NCBI GenBank assembly: GCA_023421735.1 | Contig: JAEZSP010000002.1 | Coordinates: 1-64,000 of the forward strand | Direction: 5' to 3' | DNA: 64,000 nt | Origin: Bacillota bacterium | GTDB lineage: Bacteria; Bacillota_A; Clostridia; Christensenellales; Aristaeellaceae | Shown: positions 50,746-59,860 of the stretch, in pieces | Position numbering within the stretch: the stretch's first letter is position 1 | Layout of the letters: each line of letters begins with the position of its first letter | Notes under the pieces: model-generated | The model's database searches: none | What the model saw: only the letters and a program-made list of their open reading frames with translations | What the model was told of the DNA's origin: nothing | Position numbers and translations under genes: made by a program

Positions 50746-51651
50746 ATGATGCGAACGATCCGCGTGTTTCAGGTCGATGCCTTTACCAGGGAGATGTTTG
50801 CCGGGAATCCGGCGGGCGTTGTGCTGGATGCGGATGGTCTGACGGAAGACATGATGCAAAAGATTGCCCGGGAAATGAACGATTCGGAGACTGCGTTTCT
50901 TTTCGGCGGCGGTGCGGGGTACGACGTGCATGTACGGTTTTTTACGCCGACGCGCGAGGTGCCGATCTGTGGGCACGCCACCATTGCGGCGCATTATGTA
51001 CGCGCAAAGACCATGGAGATGGGGAGCACACGGGTTCTGCAAAAGACCGGCGCGGGCATATTGCCGGTCGATATTACATATGAAGAAGGCGACTACCGAA
51101 TCGCGATGACGCAGGGACGCATTGAGATCGGCGCTCCCCTGCCGGGGGACATTGTCGGCAGGATCGCAGACGCATTGGGGATCGGCGCACAGGGGCTTGA
51201 CGGGCGCTATCCCGTCGCGATCGCCTCAACGGGGCATTCCAAGGTTCTGGTCGCGTTAAACGACGCATCTCAACTCAATCGACTCGCGCCGGATGAGACG
51301 GCGCTTTCTCGCTTGAGCGGGGAAATTGGCTGCAACGGCTATTACGCATATACGCTGCATCCGGGGAGAGAAGCACTGGTCCATGGAAGGATGTTTGCGC
51401 CGGCAATCGGCATCGCTGAGGATCCCGTGACGGGAAATGCGAACGGTCCGCTCGGCGCGTATCTGGTCCATTGCGGGATTGGAGCTGCGAAAGACGGCAT
51501 TTTTGCGTATACGGCTTTGCAGGGAGAAGCGATGAAGAGACCTGGGCGCATGCGGGTCGAGGTGGAAGTCAAAAACGGCGACCCGATCGGCGTGCGCATC
51601 GTCGGCGAAGCGGTCGTCGCGTTTTCGACCGAGCTGGAGATAAGGATGTGA
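50746..51651 (+). CDS. PhzF-family isomerase/epimerase-like protein
   Basis: 301 residues; the ATG at 50746 is 4 bp after mraY and has only a weak SD. Family blocks: FQVDAFTREMFAGNPAGVV, MNDSETAFLF (catalytic Glu), RFFTPTREVPICGHATIAAH and EDPVTGNANGPLGAYL. The duplicated hotdog-like fold catalyses isomerisation or epimerisation of small acids. It sits inside the dcw operon where a mur gene is usually found, so amino-acid or muropeptide precursor metabolism is possible but unproven. Confidence 0.88.
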   Translation: MMRTIRVFQVDAFTREMFAGNPAGVVLDADGLTEDMMQKIAREMNDSETAFLFGGGAGYDVHVRFFTPTREVPICGHATIAAHYVRAKTMEMGSTRVLQKTGAGILPVDITYEEGDYRIAMTQGRIEIGAPLPGDIVGRIADALGIGAQGLDGRYPVAIASTGHSKVLVALNDASQLNRLAPDETALSRLSGEIGCNGYYAYTLHPGREALVHGRMFAPAIGIAEDPVTGNANGPLGAYLVHCGIGAAKDGIFAYTALQGEAMKRPGRMRVEVEVKNGDPIGVRIVGEAVVAFSTELEIRM

Positions 51652-51655
51652 TTGG

Positions 51656-53023
51656 ATGAAGATCGAACGGGCGCTTGTCGTCGGCATGGCCAGAAGCGGT
51701 ATCGCCGCGGTCAAACTGCTGCGTGCGCGCGGCGCGCAGGCAGTCGTAAGCGACAAAAAGACGCGCGCCGAATTGGGCGACATACTATCTGAAATTGATG
51801 TGCTGGGCGTGGAGTTCCGACTCGGTGAGGATCCCGTGGAGCTGCTCGCGGGCTGCGACGCATTGATCATCAGTCCAGGTGTTCCCGTGACGGCGCCCGT
51901 CGTCGAAAAGGCGCGGGAAATGGGCATCGAGGTCATGGGCGAACTCGAATATGCGTACCGCGAATCCTGTGGCACGCTTTTGGCCATTACAGGTACGAAC
52001 GGGAAGACGACCACGACGTCGCTTCTGGGTGAAATTTTTAAAAATGCAGGGCGGCGCGTCCACGTGGTCGGAAACATCGGCGACCCGTATGCCGGCGCGG
52101 TGCCCGAAATGCTCGCGAGCGACGTAACGGTGTGCGAGGTTTCCTCCTTCCAGCTCGAGACCGTGAAGGAGTTTCATCCGCAGGTAGCGGCGATTTTGAA
52201 CATCTCGGAGGATCACCTGAATCGCCACGGCGACATGGAAACCTACATCGCAATGAAAAAGCGCATCTTCCAGAATATGGTTGGAACGGACAGTGTGGTT
52301 CTCAATTATGACGATCCCGAGACGCGCGCGATGCTCGCGGACGTGAAGTGCCGGGTCATCTGGTTTTCCGCATTGGGCGGCGTGCCCTACGGCGCGTTTG
52401 TGCGCGACGGGCTGATCGTCTACGGTTCCGAGAATTCGCTGGTGCCCGTATGTCCCGTGCAGGATCTTCTGATCCTGGGACGGCACAATCTTGCAAACGC
52501 GCTGGCGGCGACCGCGATGGCCATGGCGTCAGGGATTCCCGCGCCCGTGATCCGGCATACGCTCAAAAGGTTCCAGACCGGCGAACACCGCACCGAGTTC
52601 ACGCGGGAGGTGAGTGGCGTGCGGTTTTACAACGATTCCAAGGGCACGAACATCGATTCCACCATTCAGGCCGTGCGCGCCATGGACCGTCCGACGGTCA
52701 TGATTGCGGGCGGGTATGACAAACACACGGACTTTCTGCCGATGGCGGGTGAGATCGTGAAATCGAACATCGAGGCGGTCGTCCTGATCGGCGCGACGGC
52801 GAATCAGATCGCGGAAGCGCTCGACAAGGCAGGGTTCACCGATTACGAGCACTGTGGGTTCGACTTTGAGACCGCAATTGCGCGTGCATACGAGCGTGCG
52901 CAGGACGGCGGGAGTGTTCTGCTGTCGCCTGCATGTGCCAGTTTTGATATGTTCTCGGATTATGAGGCGCGTGGGCGCGAATTTAAGCGGATCGTAAAGG
53001 ATCTGGAGCCGAAGAGACCCTGA
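51656..53023 (+). CDS. murD: UDP-MurNAc-L-Ala:D-Glu ligase MurD
   Basis: 455 residues. N-terminal Rossmann domain (VVGMARSGIAAVKLL), ATP loop AITGTNGKTTTTS near 111, NISEDHLNRHGDM near 181, YNDSKGTNIDST near 322 (carbamylated-Lys and substrate region) and LLSPACASFDMF near 422. Its TGA stop overlaps the probable CTG start of ftsW. Confidence 0.96.
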   Translation: MKIERALVVGMARSGIAAVKLLRARGAQAVVSDKKTRAELGDILSEIDVLGVEFRLGEDPVELLAGCDALIISPGVPVTAPVVEKAREMGIEVMGELEYAYRESCGTLLAITGTNGKTTTTSLLGEIFKNAGRRVHVVGNIGDPYAGAVPEMLASDVTVCEVSSFQLETVKEFHPQVAAILNISEDHLNRHGDMETYIAMKKRIFQNMVGTDSVVLNYDDPETRAMLADVKCRVIWFSALGGVPYGAFVRDGLIVYGSENSLVPVCPVQDLLILGRHNLANALAATAMAMASGIPAPVIRHTLKRFQTGEHRTEFTREVSGVRFYNDSKGTNIDSTIQAVRAMDRPTVMIAGGYDKHTDFLPMAGEIVKSNIEAVVLIGATANQIAEALDKAGFTDYEHCGFDFETAIARAYERAQDGGSVLLSPACASFDMFSDYEARGREFKRIVKDLEPKRP

Positions 53024-54132
53024 TCCGCGCGGGAGAGGCGCGCCCGGTTGACCGGGGCGTTCTGATCTCGTTCGTCTTGCTCCTTTTGACCGGACTGATC
53101 GTGCTCTTTGCCGCCAGTTATTACAACGCACAGGACAAGGGCAGCGCGCTTTCCGAGGTGTATTCCCAGCTCATGGGGATCGGCGTGGGCGCGTGCGGCA
53201 TGCTGATCGTGATGCGCGTCGATTACCGCATTCTCGCCAAGCCGATGGTGAGCGGTGCGCTGGTGATTGTGAGCGTCTTGCTGTTGGCGCTCGTTGCCGT
53301 GCCGGGGATTGGCACGTACATAAACGGGTCGCGGCGGTGGCTGGTCATCGGCCCTTTGAGTTTTCAGCCGTCCGAACTTGCGAAATATGCGGTCATCCTG
53401 TTTCTGGCACGGGCACTTTCGACGGGCACGCGCGATGTGAAGCGGGTTGTCCGGACCATTGCACCGTTGATGCTTGTTCCAGCGATGATGTTCTTTTTGA
53501 TTCTCATGCAGCCGAACCTTTCCACCGCGGGCAGTATCCTGATCGTGTCCGTGGTGATGGTCTTGCTGGCGGGTGCGCGCTGGCTTCATCTGGGATTGCT
53601 CGGTGCGGCGGGCGCGGCGCTCGGTACCTTTTACGCGCTCTCCGAGGCGTACAGGCGCGCGCGGCTTTTCTCGTTCACGCACCCGTTTGACTTTCTCACC
53701 AATGAAGGCTATCAACTCTCGCAATCGTTGATGGCGTTTGGGTCCGGCGGCCTTTTCGGCATGGGACTTGGCATGGGGCGGCAGAAGTACGCATTTTTGC
53801 CGTATCCGGAGTCGGACTTTATCTTTGCCGTGGTGGGCGAGGACATGGGGCTTGTGGGCTGCATGGGGGTTTTAGTGCTCTTTGCGGCGTTCGTGTTTTT
53901 CGGGTTGCGCGTGGCGATTCGCTGCCGCGACCGCTTTGGCAGTCTGCTTGCGGGCGGGATTACCGCGATGATCGGCGTGCAGTGCGTGATGAACATCGCG
54001 GTCGTAACGGGGATGATGCCGACGACCGGTTTACCTCTCCCGTTTTTCAGTTCGGGCGGCACGTCGATCGCCATCGCCATGGCGGCGGTCGCGATTGTAT
54101 TGAACATTTCCCGTGCAGTGGAGGAAATATGA
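53020..54132 (+). CDS. ftsW: FtsW/SpoVE-type peptidoglycan glycosyltransferase (SEDS), probable CTG start
   Basis: SEDS blocks: RRWLVIGPLSFQPSELAKYA near 110 and GLPLPFFSSGGTS near 335, with about ten membrane helices. The first standard start codon in frame (TTG at 53077) would cut away half of helix 1 and the conserved RPVDRG pre-helix segment. The frame is open back to 52987, but the only initiation candidate before RPVDRG is the CTG at 53020, overlapping the murD stop (CTGA). With it the protein has 370 residues. FtsW polymerises lipid II together with the class B PBP. Confidence 0.85.
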   Translation: MIRAGEARPVDRGVLISFVLLLLTGLIVLFAASYYNAQDKGSALSEVYSQLMGIGVGACGMLIVMRVDYRILAKPMVSGALVIVSVLLLALVAVPGIGTYINGSRRWLVIGPLSFQPSELAKYAVILFLARALSTGTRDVKRVVRTIAPLMLVPAMMFFLILMQPNLSTAGSILIVSVVMVLLAGARWLHLGLLGAAGAALGTFYALSEAYRRARLFSFTHPFDFLTNEGYQLSQSLMAFGSGGLFGMGLGMGRQKYAFLPYPESDFIFAVVGEDMGLVGCMGVLVLFAAFVFFGLRVAIRCRDRFGSLLAGGITAMIGVQCVMNIAVVTGMMPTTGLPLPFFSSGGTSIAIAMAAVAIVLNISRAVEEI

Positions 54133-54216
54133 ACGCGCGGACTTGCACCCGCGCAGGCGGTTTACCATAGCATAAATGTGAAAGGGAATCCAACGTATGC
54201 TGTGGGGGTTTGCGCG

Positions 54217-55476
54217 ATGTTTGTGTTTCAAATTAGAGGCAAAGCGGCACTCGCCGGGAGTGCGAAGATCGGCTGCGCGAAAAACGCGGTTCTGCCGATC
54301 CTCGCGGCGAGCCTACTATCAAAGGATCCCGTCACGATTCGCGAATGCCCACGGTTATCGGACATCGAAAACATGCTCGCGATTTTGGAAATGCTCGGCT
54401 GCGGCGTCACGCGCATGGGCGCCGACGTCACGGTCGATCCGGCGCGCGCGTATAGTTGGGATATGCCTGACAGCCTTTCAAAGCGCATCCGTTCGTCTAT
54501 TTTTATGCTTGGTCCGCTGATCGGGCGCTTTCGCCATGCCTGTGTGACCTATCCCGGCGGATGCGAGATCGGCCTTCGACCCATCGATTTGCACCTGAAG
54601 GGGCTGCGTGCGCTTGGTGTTGTGATCCATGAGGAGCATGGGCGGATTTACTGCGACGGCGAAAATCTCAAAGGTGGGGATGTCCACCTTGACTTTCCGT
54701 CTGTCGGTGCGACCGAGAACGTCATGATGGCCGCAGTACTGGCGAATGGGCGCACCACAATACATAATGCGGCGCGCGAACCTGAAATACGTGATTTGCA
54801 GGATTTTATTAACGCGATGGGCGGAATCGTGCGCGGCGGCGGCAGCGATACGATCGTCATTGATGGGGTGGAGGGGCTGCACGGCACGTGCTATCGGCCC
54901 ATTCCGGATCGGATCGTCGCGGGAACGCTGCTCGCGGCCTGCGCGGCGACGCGCGGCGAGATCACGATTGAAAACGCGGCGAGTGCGCATCTGGGCGCCG
55001 TGATCGACAAACTCCGCGGCTGCGGTTGCGAATTGGACATTGCGGGCGAGAGCATGCACATGCGCGCTTCCGGGCGGCTTCGGCCGATTGAGATTTCCAC
55101 ACAGGCATATCCCGGGTTTCCGACCGATCTGCAGGCGCAGTTTATGGCGCTCGCCTGCACGCTGGACGGCGCGAGCATGATCGTTGAGAATATGTTCGAG
55201 AGCCGCTTTCAGCACGCGACGCAGCTGGTGCGGATGGGCGCGGATCTTTTTGTCAGCAACCGGCTGGCGGTTGTACGCGGCGCGCGGCTGACCGGCGCGC
55301 GCGTGAAGGCGAATGATTTGCGCGGCGGCGCGGCCCTCGTGATTGCGGGGCTTGCCGCGGAAGGGACGACCGAGGTCTCGGATATTGAGATGATCGACCG
55401 GGGATACGAGAGATTTGAGGACATGATTTCCGCGCTCGGCGGGGATGTTGTCCGGATAGAGGCGACGGAGGCATAA
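54217..55476 (+). CDS. murA: UDP-GlcNAc 1-carboxyvinyltransferase MurA
   Basis: 419 residues; ATG at 54217 (GTGGGGG upstream; an ATG 13 codons earlier is weaker). Opening KIGCAKNAVLPILAASLL carries Lys22-Asn23; the catalytic Cys116 is in YPGGCEIGLRP, so it should be fosfomycin-sensitive. First committed step of peptidoglycan synthesis. It takes the place of murG-murC-murB seen in standard dcw clusters. Confidence 0.95.
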   Translation: MFVFQIRGKAALAGSAKIGCAKNAVLPILAASLLSKDPVTIRECPRLSDIENMLAILEMLGCGVTRMGADVTVDPARAYSWDMPDSLSKRIRSSIFMLGPLIGRFRHACVTYPGGCEIGLRPIDLHLKGLRALGVVIHEEHGRIYCDGENLKGGDVHLDFPSVGATENVMMAAVLANGRTTIHNAAREPEIRDLQDFINAMGGIVRGGGSDTIVIDGVEGLHGTCYRPIPDRIVAGTLLAACAATRGEITIENAASAHLGAVIDKLRGCGCELDIAGESMHMRASGRLRPIEISTQAYPGFPTDLQAQFMALACTLDGASMIVENMFESRFQHATQLVRMGADLFVSNRLAVVRGARLTGARVKANDLRGGAALVIAGLAAEGTTEVSDIEMIDRGYERFEDMISALGGDVVRIEATEA

Positions 55477-56187
55477 ATGCGAAAGGGATTCGGCGTTCTC
55501 GTTTTTTTGCTGCTTGCGGGTGCGGTCTGGCTTTTTCTGGACCGCAGCGTATTCGTGATCAAAGATGTTGAGATCGCGTGCGACCAAACGGTCGATCGGG
55601 AGAGCGTGATTCGCGTGTCCGGCATTGAGATGGGCGCGCGCATGCGTGCGCTCAATCCGGTTCAGGTGGCACGCGCGACCGAATCGACGGGTGAATACGC
55701 ATTTATATCGGTCGAGCGACAATATCCTTCGGCTGTCCGCCTCACGATCCGCAAGCGGGTTCCCGCTGCCATGGCGGAAGCGGGCGGCCTCATCGTCGTG
55801 ATGGATGAGGACGGTTACGTCATGTCCGCGACGCCGGAAGTACCGGACGCGACGACCGTCTATGTGACAGGGCTTGACATCGGCACGTACGAGATTGGCA
55901 GCCGCGTTTCCGCGGATGAGGACAGGCTGACCGCCATGACGGCGGTGATCGACGCCTTGACCGCTCAGAACGCCGGCACCTATGCCTCTGAGGTCAATGT
56001 GAGCGACGTAAATCGCCTGTATATTTATTCGCGTACGGGCATTTACGTGGCACTTGGGGACGAAAATGAGATGGACCAGAAGATCGTGCTCATGAAATAT
56101 GTGCTGCAGGATCTTGAATCGAGGGGCGAGACGTCGGGAAGACTGGATGTGTCTTCAGGCGACAAGGCGGATTTTGACGGCGGCTGA
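55477..56187 (+). CDS. ftsQ: FtsQ/DivIB-type cell division protein
   Basis: 236 residues. A membrane helix (about 5-22) is followed by the POTRA domain (FVIKDVEIACDQTVDRESVIRVS) and the beta domain (SVERQYPSAVRLTIRKRVPAA). ATG directly abuts the murA stop. Interacts with FtsL/DivIC. It ends the first dcw transcript segment; 165 bp with a promoter separate it from ftsA. Confidence 0.85.
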   Translation: MRKGFGVLVFLLLAGAVWLFLDRSVFVIKDVEIACDQTVDRESVIRVSGIEMGARMRALNPVQVARATESTGEYAFISVERQYPSAVRLTIRKRVPAAMAEAGGLIVVMDEDGYVMSATPEVPDATTVYVTGLDIGTYEIGSRVSADEDRLTAMTAVIDALTAQNAGTYASEVNVSDVNRLYIYSRTGIYVALGDENEMDQKIVLMKYVLQDLESRGETSGRLDVSSGDKADFDGG

Positions 56188-56264
56188 CATGTGACTAAGA
56201 AGCGCCGACAATTTGAAACTATTTTGAAATATTCAGAAATGAGGCTGTTTTTACGGTTTCATGT

Positions 56265-56293
56265 TTGCACTTTGTCGGCTCAATCTGTATAAT
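56265..56293 (+). promoter_or_regulatory. Promoter of ftsA-ftsZ
   Basis: TTGCAC (56265-56270), 17 bp, TATAAT (56288-56293). Confidence 0.8.
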
Positions 56294-56352
56294 AACAATG
56301 AGTATCGGGGTACTATGCAGATTTGATACTTGCGAGGCGGTATGGCAGAAAG

Positions 56353-57540
56353 ATGAAGAGGCAGATTGCCGCGATAGATTTCGGCACATCCAAGATCGTA
56401 TCGATCGTCGCCCAGTCGGGCGGCATCAGTCGATTGGATATCATCGGCTCCGGCACCGTGCCCTACGCGGGGTATTCGGATGGCGACTGGAACGAGCCCG
56501 AGGCGCTGATTGAGGCGGTTCAGGATTCCGTGAAAGCTGCGGAGCTGGAGGCGAATTCAAAGATTCGCGAAATATACGTGGGCGTTCCAGGCGATTTTGT
56601 CCACGTGGCAACGGGCGAGGCGGAGATCGAGCTCACCGGCCCAATCACCGAGGATGAGATCAACCGTGTTCAGGATCTTGTTGCGGACAAGCTGCGCGTG
56701 GTGGAAAAGGGCGGATACGTGTTGCACCGTTCGCCCGCGTGGTTTTCGATTGATGACGGGAAAAAGACCATGGAGCCCATGGGCGCGACCGGATCGCGGC
56801 TGCGCGCGCGGGTGTCCTTCATGATTGCGGATCCCGTTTTCGTGGACGACGCGGCGGAATTGATGGGCGCGATGGACATCACGGTCATCGGCTTTTTGTC
56901 GCCGATGCTGGGTGCGTGTCTGCTGCTCCTGTCCCTGGAGGACAGGGATCGGGTGGCAATGCTTGTGGACGTCGGCTATCTGACGACGGAGGTCGCGGTC
57001 GTCGAAGGCGATGCGATTGTGTACCATGCGATGCTGAAAACCGGCGGCGGCTACATGGCGGCGGCGCTTGCAGAAGGATTGAAAATTCCAATGCGCATGG
57101 CGGAGCAAGTAAAACGGGCATACCTTTTTAACCCCGACGAGTTCGATCAGGATAATTTCTACTCCGCTTATGATGAGAACGATCAGCGGTTCGACTTCCC
57201 GCGCAATGGCGTTACGCGCCATATGGAGGAGTCGATGGACGAATTATGCGATTTGATCGACAAGACGCTGAAAAACGACGCGGCGCAGTACTTCGGCCCC
57301 CGGTCGCAGTTTTATCTGACCGGCGGCGGAATCGCACTGATGCGCGGCGGGCGCGAATATCTGGCGGCACGAATCGGGCGTCCCGTCAAGGTACCGGTGC
57401 AAAAAACGGCGAAGCTGAACAACCCGGTCTATGCTTCCGCGCTGGGGCTTACGAGCCTGATCTTCGATTCCATCGAACAGCAGGATGCCGGCGAACCGGG
57501 ACTGAGCAAAAAGATTGCCGGATTGTTCAAAAGAGGATAA
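56353..57540 (+). CDS. ftsA: Cell division protein FtsA
   Basis: 395 residues; ATG at 56353. Actin-fold phosphate motifs IAAIDFGTSKIVSIV near 5 and VDVGYLTTEVAVV near 203, adenosine motif LTGGGIALMRG near 330. The amphipathic membrane-targeting helix LSKKIAGLFKRG is at the extreme C-terminus. It tethers FtsZ filaments to the membrane. Confidence 0.93.
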   Translation: MKRQIAAIDFGTSKIVSIVAQSGGISRLDIIGSGTVPYAGYSDGDWNEPEALIEAVQDSVKAAELEANSKIREIYVGVPGDFVHVATGEAEIELTGPITEDEINRVQDLVADKLRVVEKGGYVLHRSPAWFSIDDGKKTMEPMGATGSRLRARVSFMIADPVFVDDAAELMGAMDITVIGFLSPMLGACLLLLSLEDRDRVAMLVDVGYLTTEVAVVEGDAIVYHAMLKTGGGYMAAALAEGLKIPMRMAEQVKRAYLFNPDEFDQDNFYSAYDENDQRFDFPRNGVTRHMEESMDELCDLIDKTLKNDAAQYFGPRSQFYLTGGGIALMRGGREYLAARIGRPVKVPVQKTAKLNNPVYASALGLTSLIFDSIEQQDAGEPGLSKKIAGLFKRG

Positions 57541-57577
57541 CGACTACGCGAAATAACGCAGGACGAGGGGGATGCTT

Positions 57578-58822
57578 GTGCTCGAATTCGAAATGGAGCA
57601 GAATAACTTCGCTTCTATTAAGGTGATTGGCGTCGGTGGCGCCGGCACAAACGCGGTTAACTGCATGGTTGAGTCGGGATTGCAGGGCGTGGATTTCATC
57701 GCCGTCAACACCGACAAGCAGGCGCTGGCGCTGTCACAGGCGGTCACAAAGGTGCAGATTGGCGAGAAGCTCACAAAGGGCCTCGGCGCGGGCGCAAATC
57801 CCGACGTCGGCCAGAAGGCCGCCGAAGAAAACCGCGAGGAAATCTCGAAGCTCGTGAAGGGCTCTGACCTCGTGTTCATCACCTGCGGCATGGGCGGCGG
57901 AACCGGAACCGGTGCGGCACCCGTGATCGCGGAGATCGCGCGCGAGATGGGCATTCTCACGATCGGTGTGGTTTCCAAGCCCTTCATGTTTGAGGGCAAG
58001 CCGCGCATGCGCAACGCAGAGGCGGGCATTTCCAGACTGAAGGCGCACGTGGACACGCTGGTGGTCGTTCCTAATGATCGACTTTTGAGCGTCGTAACCA
58101 AATCCACCTCCATGCGCGACGCGTTCCGAATCGCGGACGATACGCTGCGGCAGGGCATCCAGGGCATTTCCGACCTGATTGCGGTGCCGTCGCTGATCAA
58201 TCTCGACTTTGCGGACGTGCGTACCATCATGGAAGCGCGCGGACTCGCGCACATGGGCATTGGCATCGGTAAGGGCGAGGATCGCATGGTCGCGGCTGCG
58301 AAGCAGGCGATTTTGAGTCCGATGCTGGAGACGTCCATCGACGGCGCGCGTGCGGTGCTCATCAACATCACCGGCGGCCCGGACACCTCCATCATCGACA
58401 TCAACGAGGCCGCGATGATTATCACCCAGGAGGCCGATCCGGAGGCGAACATCATCTTTGGTGCCGGCATTGACGAGAATATGAAGGACGAGGTGCGCAT
58501 CACCGTCATTGCGACGGGCTTTGAGGCGCCCGTGCCCAAGGAAGAACAGAAGGCCGCTGTAAAAAAGGCCGAGGCGCGCGCCGAGCAGAGTGCGCCCGAA
58601 GAGGAAGCGCCCAAGGCGACCCGTTCGCGCCTCCTGTCCGACGACGAGGCGGAAGTGCCGCCGCTCTTTGAGAGAAGGCAGGCGCGTCCCGCGCGTGAAG
58701 AGGAAGGAACGGGCGACCGTCCTGCGCCGCGCCAGCGCGTCTATCAGGACGAGGAACGTTCTACCCGGCAGCGCAGGGGATTTACCCCCGACGTGCCAAG
58801 CTTCCTGCGCAGGAAGGACTGA
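57578..58822 (+). CDS. ftsZ: Cell division GTPase FtsZ
   Basis: 414 residues from the GTG at 57578 (6 nt after GAGGGG; the ATG at 57572 touches the SD). [13 protein letters not shown] near 19, tubulin signature [13 protein letters not shown] near 105, T7 loop NLDFADV near 207. The disordered linker is charged (about 320-400). The C-terminal peptide [11 protein letters not shown] binds FtsA and SepF. Forms the division ring. Confidence 0.97.
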   Translation: MLEFEMEQNNFASIKVIGVGGAGTNAVNCMVESGLQGVDFIAVNTDKQALALSQAVTKVQIGEKLTKGLGAGANPDVGQKAAEENREEISKLVKGSDLVFITCGMGGGTGTGAAPVIAEIAREMGILTIGVVSKPFMFEGKPRMRNAEAGISRLKAHVDTLVVVPNDRLLSVVTKSTSMRDAFRIADDTLRQGIQGISDLIAVPSLINLDFADVRTIMEARGLAHMGIGIGKGEDRMVAAAKQAILSPMLETSIDGARAVLINITGGPDTSIIDINEAAMIITQEADPEANIIFGAGIDENMKDEVRITVIATGFEAPVPKEEQKAAVKKAEARAEQSAPEEEAPKATRSRLLSDDEAEVPPLFERRQARPAREEEGTGDRPAPRQRVYQDEERSTRQRRGFTPDVPSFLRRKD

Positions 58823-58898
58823 TCAATCGCAGCTTGAAGGCGATCTGCCTTCTGCCCGGCAGATGACGGCAACAGCATCGGGGCAAGCCATAAAATCC

Positions 58899-58932
58899 GA
58901 ATCCCAATATCATGTGTGTGGTATTGGGATTC
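58899..58932 (+). promoter_or_regulatory. Perfect 11-bp inverted repeat before the ribokinase gene
   Basis: GAATCCCAATA (58899-58909) and TATTGGGATTC (58922-58932) are exact complements with a 12-nt spacer, ending just before the SD. There is no U-run, so it reads better as an operator or mRNA hairpin than a terminator. Confidence 0.6.
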
Positions 58933-58949
58933 TTGCTAGGAGTGGGATG

Positions 58950-59858
58950 ATGAAAAAACTGGCTGTGATTGGGTCGGTTAATATGGATATGGTGGTCAGG
59001 GTTGACCATTTCCCGGTGCCGGGGGAGACGCGCACGGGGGACAGCTTCCGCGTCGTGCCCGGCGGCAAGGGCGCGAATCAGGCGGTGGCGCTCGGACGGC
59101 TTGGCGCCGACGTCTGGATGGCAGGCATGGTGGGCGACGATGCTTCCGGCGAAGCATATCTCAAGAATTTTAGGGAAAATGGCGTTGGCGTTGGTGCGCT
59201 GGGAATTGCATCCGGCGAGACGACGGGCACGGCGGTGATCGAGGTCGAACGGGGCGGCGAGAACCACATCATCATCGTTCCGGGTGCGAATGCACTGTGT
59301 GACGACGATTGGCTGCAGGTGACGCTTCCGCGGATCATGGATCGGGATATCTTCCTTTTCCAACTCGAGATTCCGCACCAGACGGTTTTTCAGGCGATGC
59401 GAATCCTGAAGCAGTCTGGGAAGACGGTGATCCTCGATCCCGCCCCCGCATGCCCGCTGCCCGATGAAATTTTCCCTTACGTTGATTATATAACGCCCAA
59501 TGAAACGGAACTCGCGGCCATCACGGCCGGTATTCCAGGCAACCCGGAGGCGCGGATGCATGCGTTGCGGGGGAAAGGTGTGGGCGCGGTCATTGCAAAA
59601 AGCGGCGCGGATGGCGCGTACATGCTCTCTGCAGAGGGGTTCAGATACGCGCGGGGATATCAAGTGAAGCCCGTCGACACGACAGCCGCAGGGGATACGT
59701 TCAACGCCGGCTTTGCGTACGGATTGGCGACCGGAATGGGGATTTACGACGCGGTGGCATTTGGAAATGCGGCGGCGGCGATTTCAGTCACCGCGCCCGG
59801 CGCGCAGGGCGGGATGCCGACGCGCGATGCAGTTGAGAAATTCATGAGGGGGAAATGA
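58950..59858 (+). CDS. rbsK: Ribokinase-family sugar kinase
   Basis: 302 residues; ATG at 58950 (AGGAG 7-8 nt upstream; an ATG one codon earlier is also possible). IGSVNMDMVVRVDHFPVPGET and GGKGANQAVALGRLG near 40 bind ribose. TPNETE near 185, and DTTAAGDTFNAGF near 247 holds the catalytic Asp and anion hole. It phosphorylates D-ribose or a related sugar; no ribose transporter is nearby. prs, which uses ribose 5-phosphate, is 2 kb away on the other strand. Confidence 0.85.
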   Translation: MKKLAVIGSVNMDMVVRVDHFPVPGETRTGDSFRVVPGGKGANQAVALGRLGADVWMAGMVGDDASGEAYLKNFRENGVGVGALGIASGETTGTAVIEVERGGENHIIIVPGANALCDDDWLQVTLPRIMDRDIFLFQLEIPHQTVFQAMRILKQSGKTVILDPAPACPLPDEIFPYVDYITPNETELAAITAGIPGNPEARMHALRGKGVGAVIAKSGADGAYMLSAEGFRYARGYQVKPVDTTAAGDTFNAGFAYGLATGMGIYDAVAFGNAAAAISVTAPGAQGGMPTRDAVEKFMRGK

Positions 59859-59860
59859 GC

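Noticed and set aside
54133..54216. A terminator between ftsW and murA from GCGCGG/CCCGCGC
   Set aside because: The stem is short and no U-run follows; the genes are probably in one transcript.
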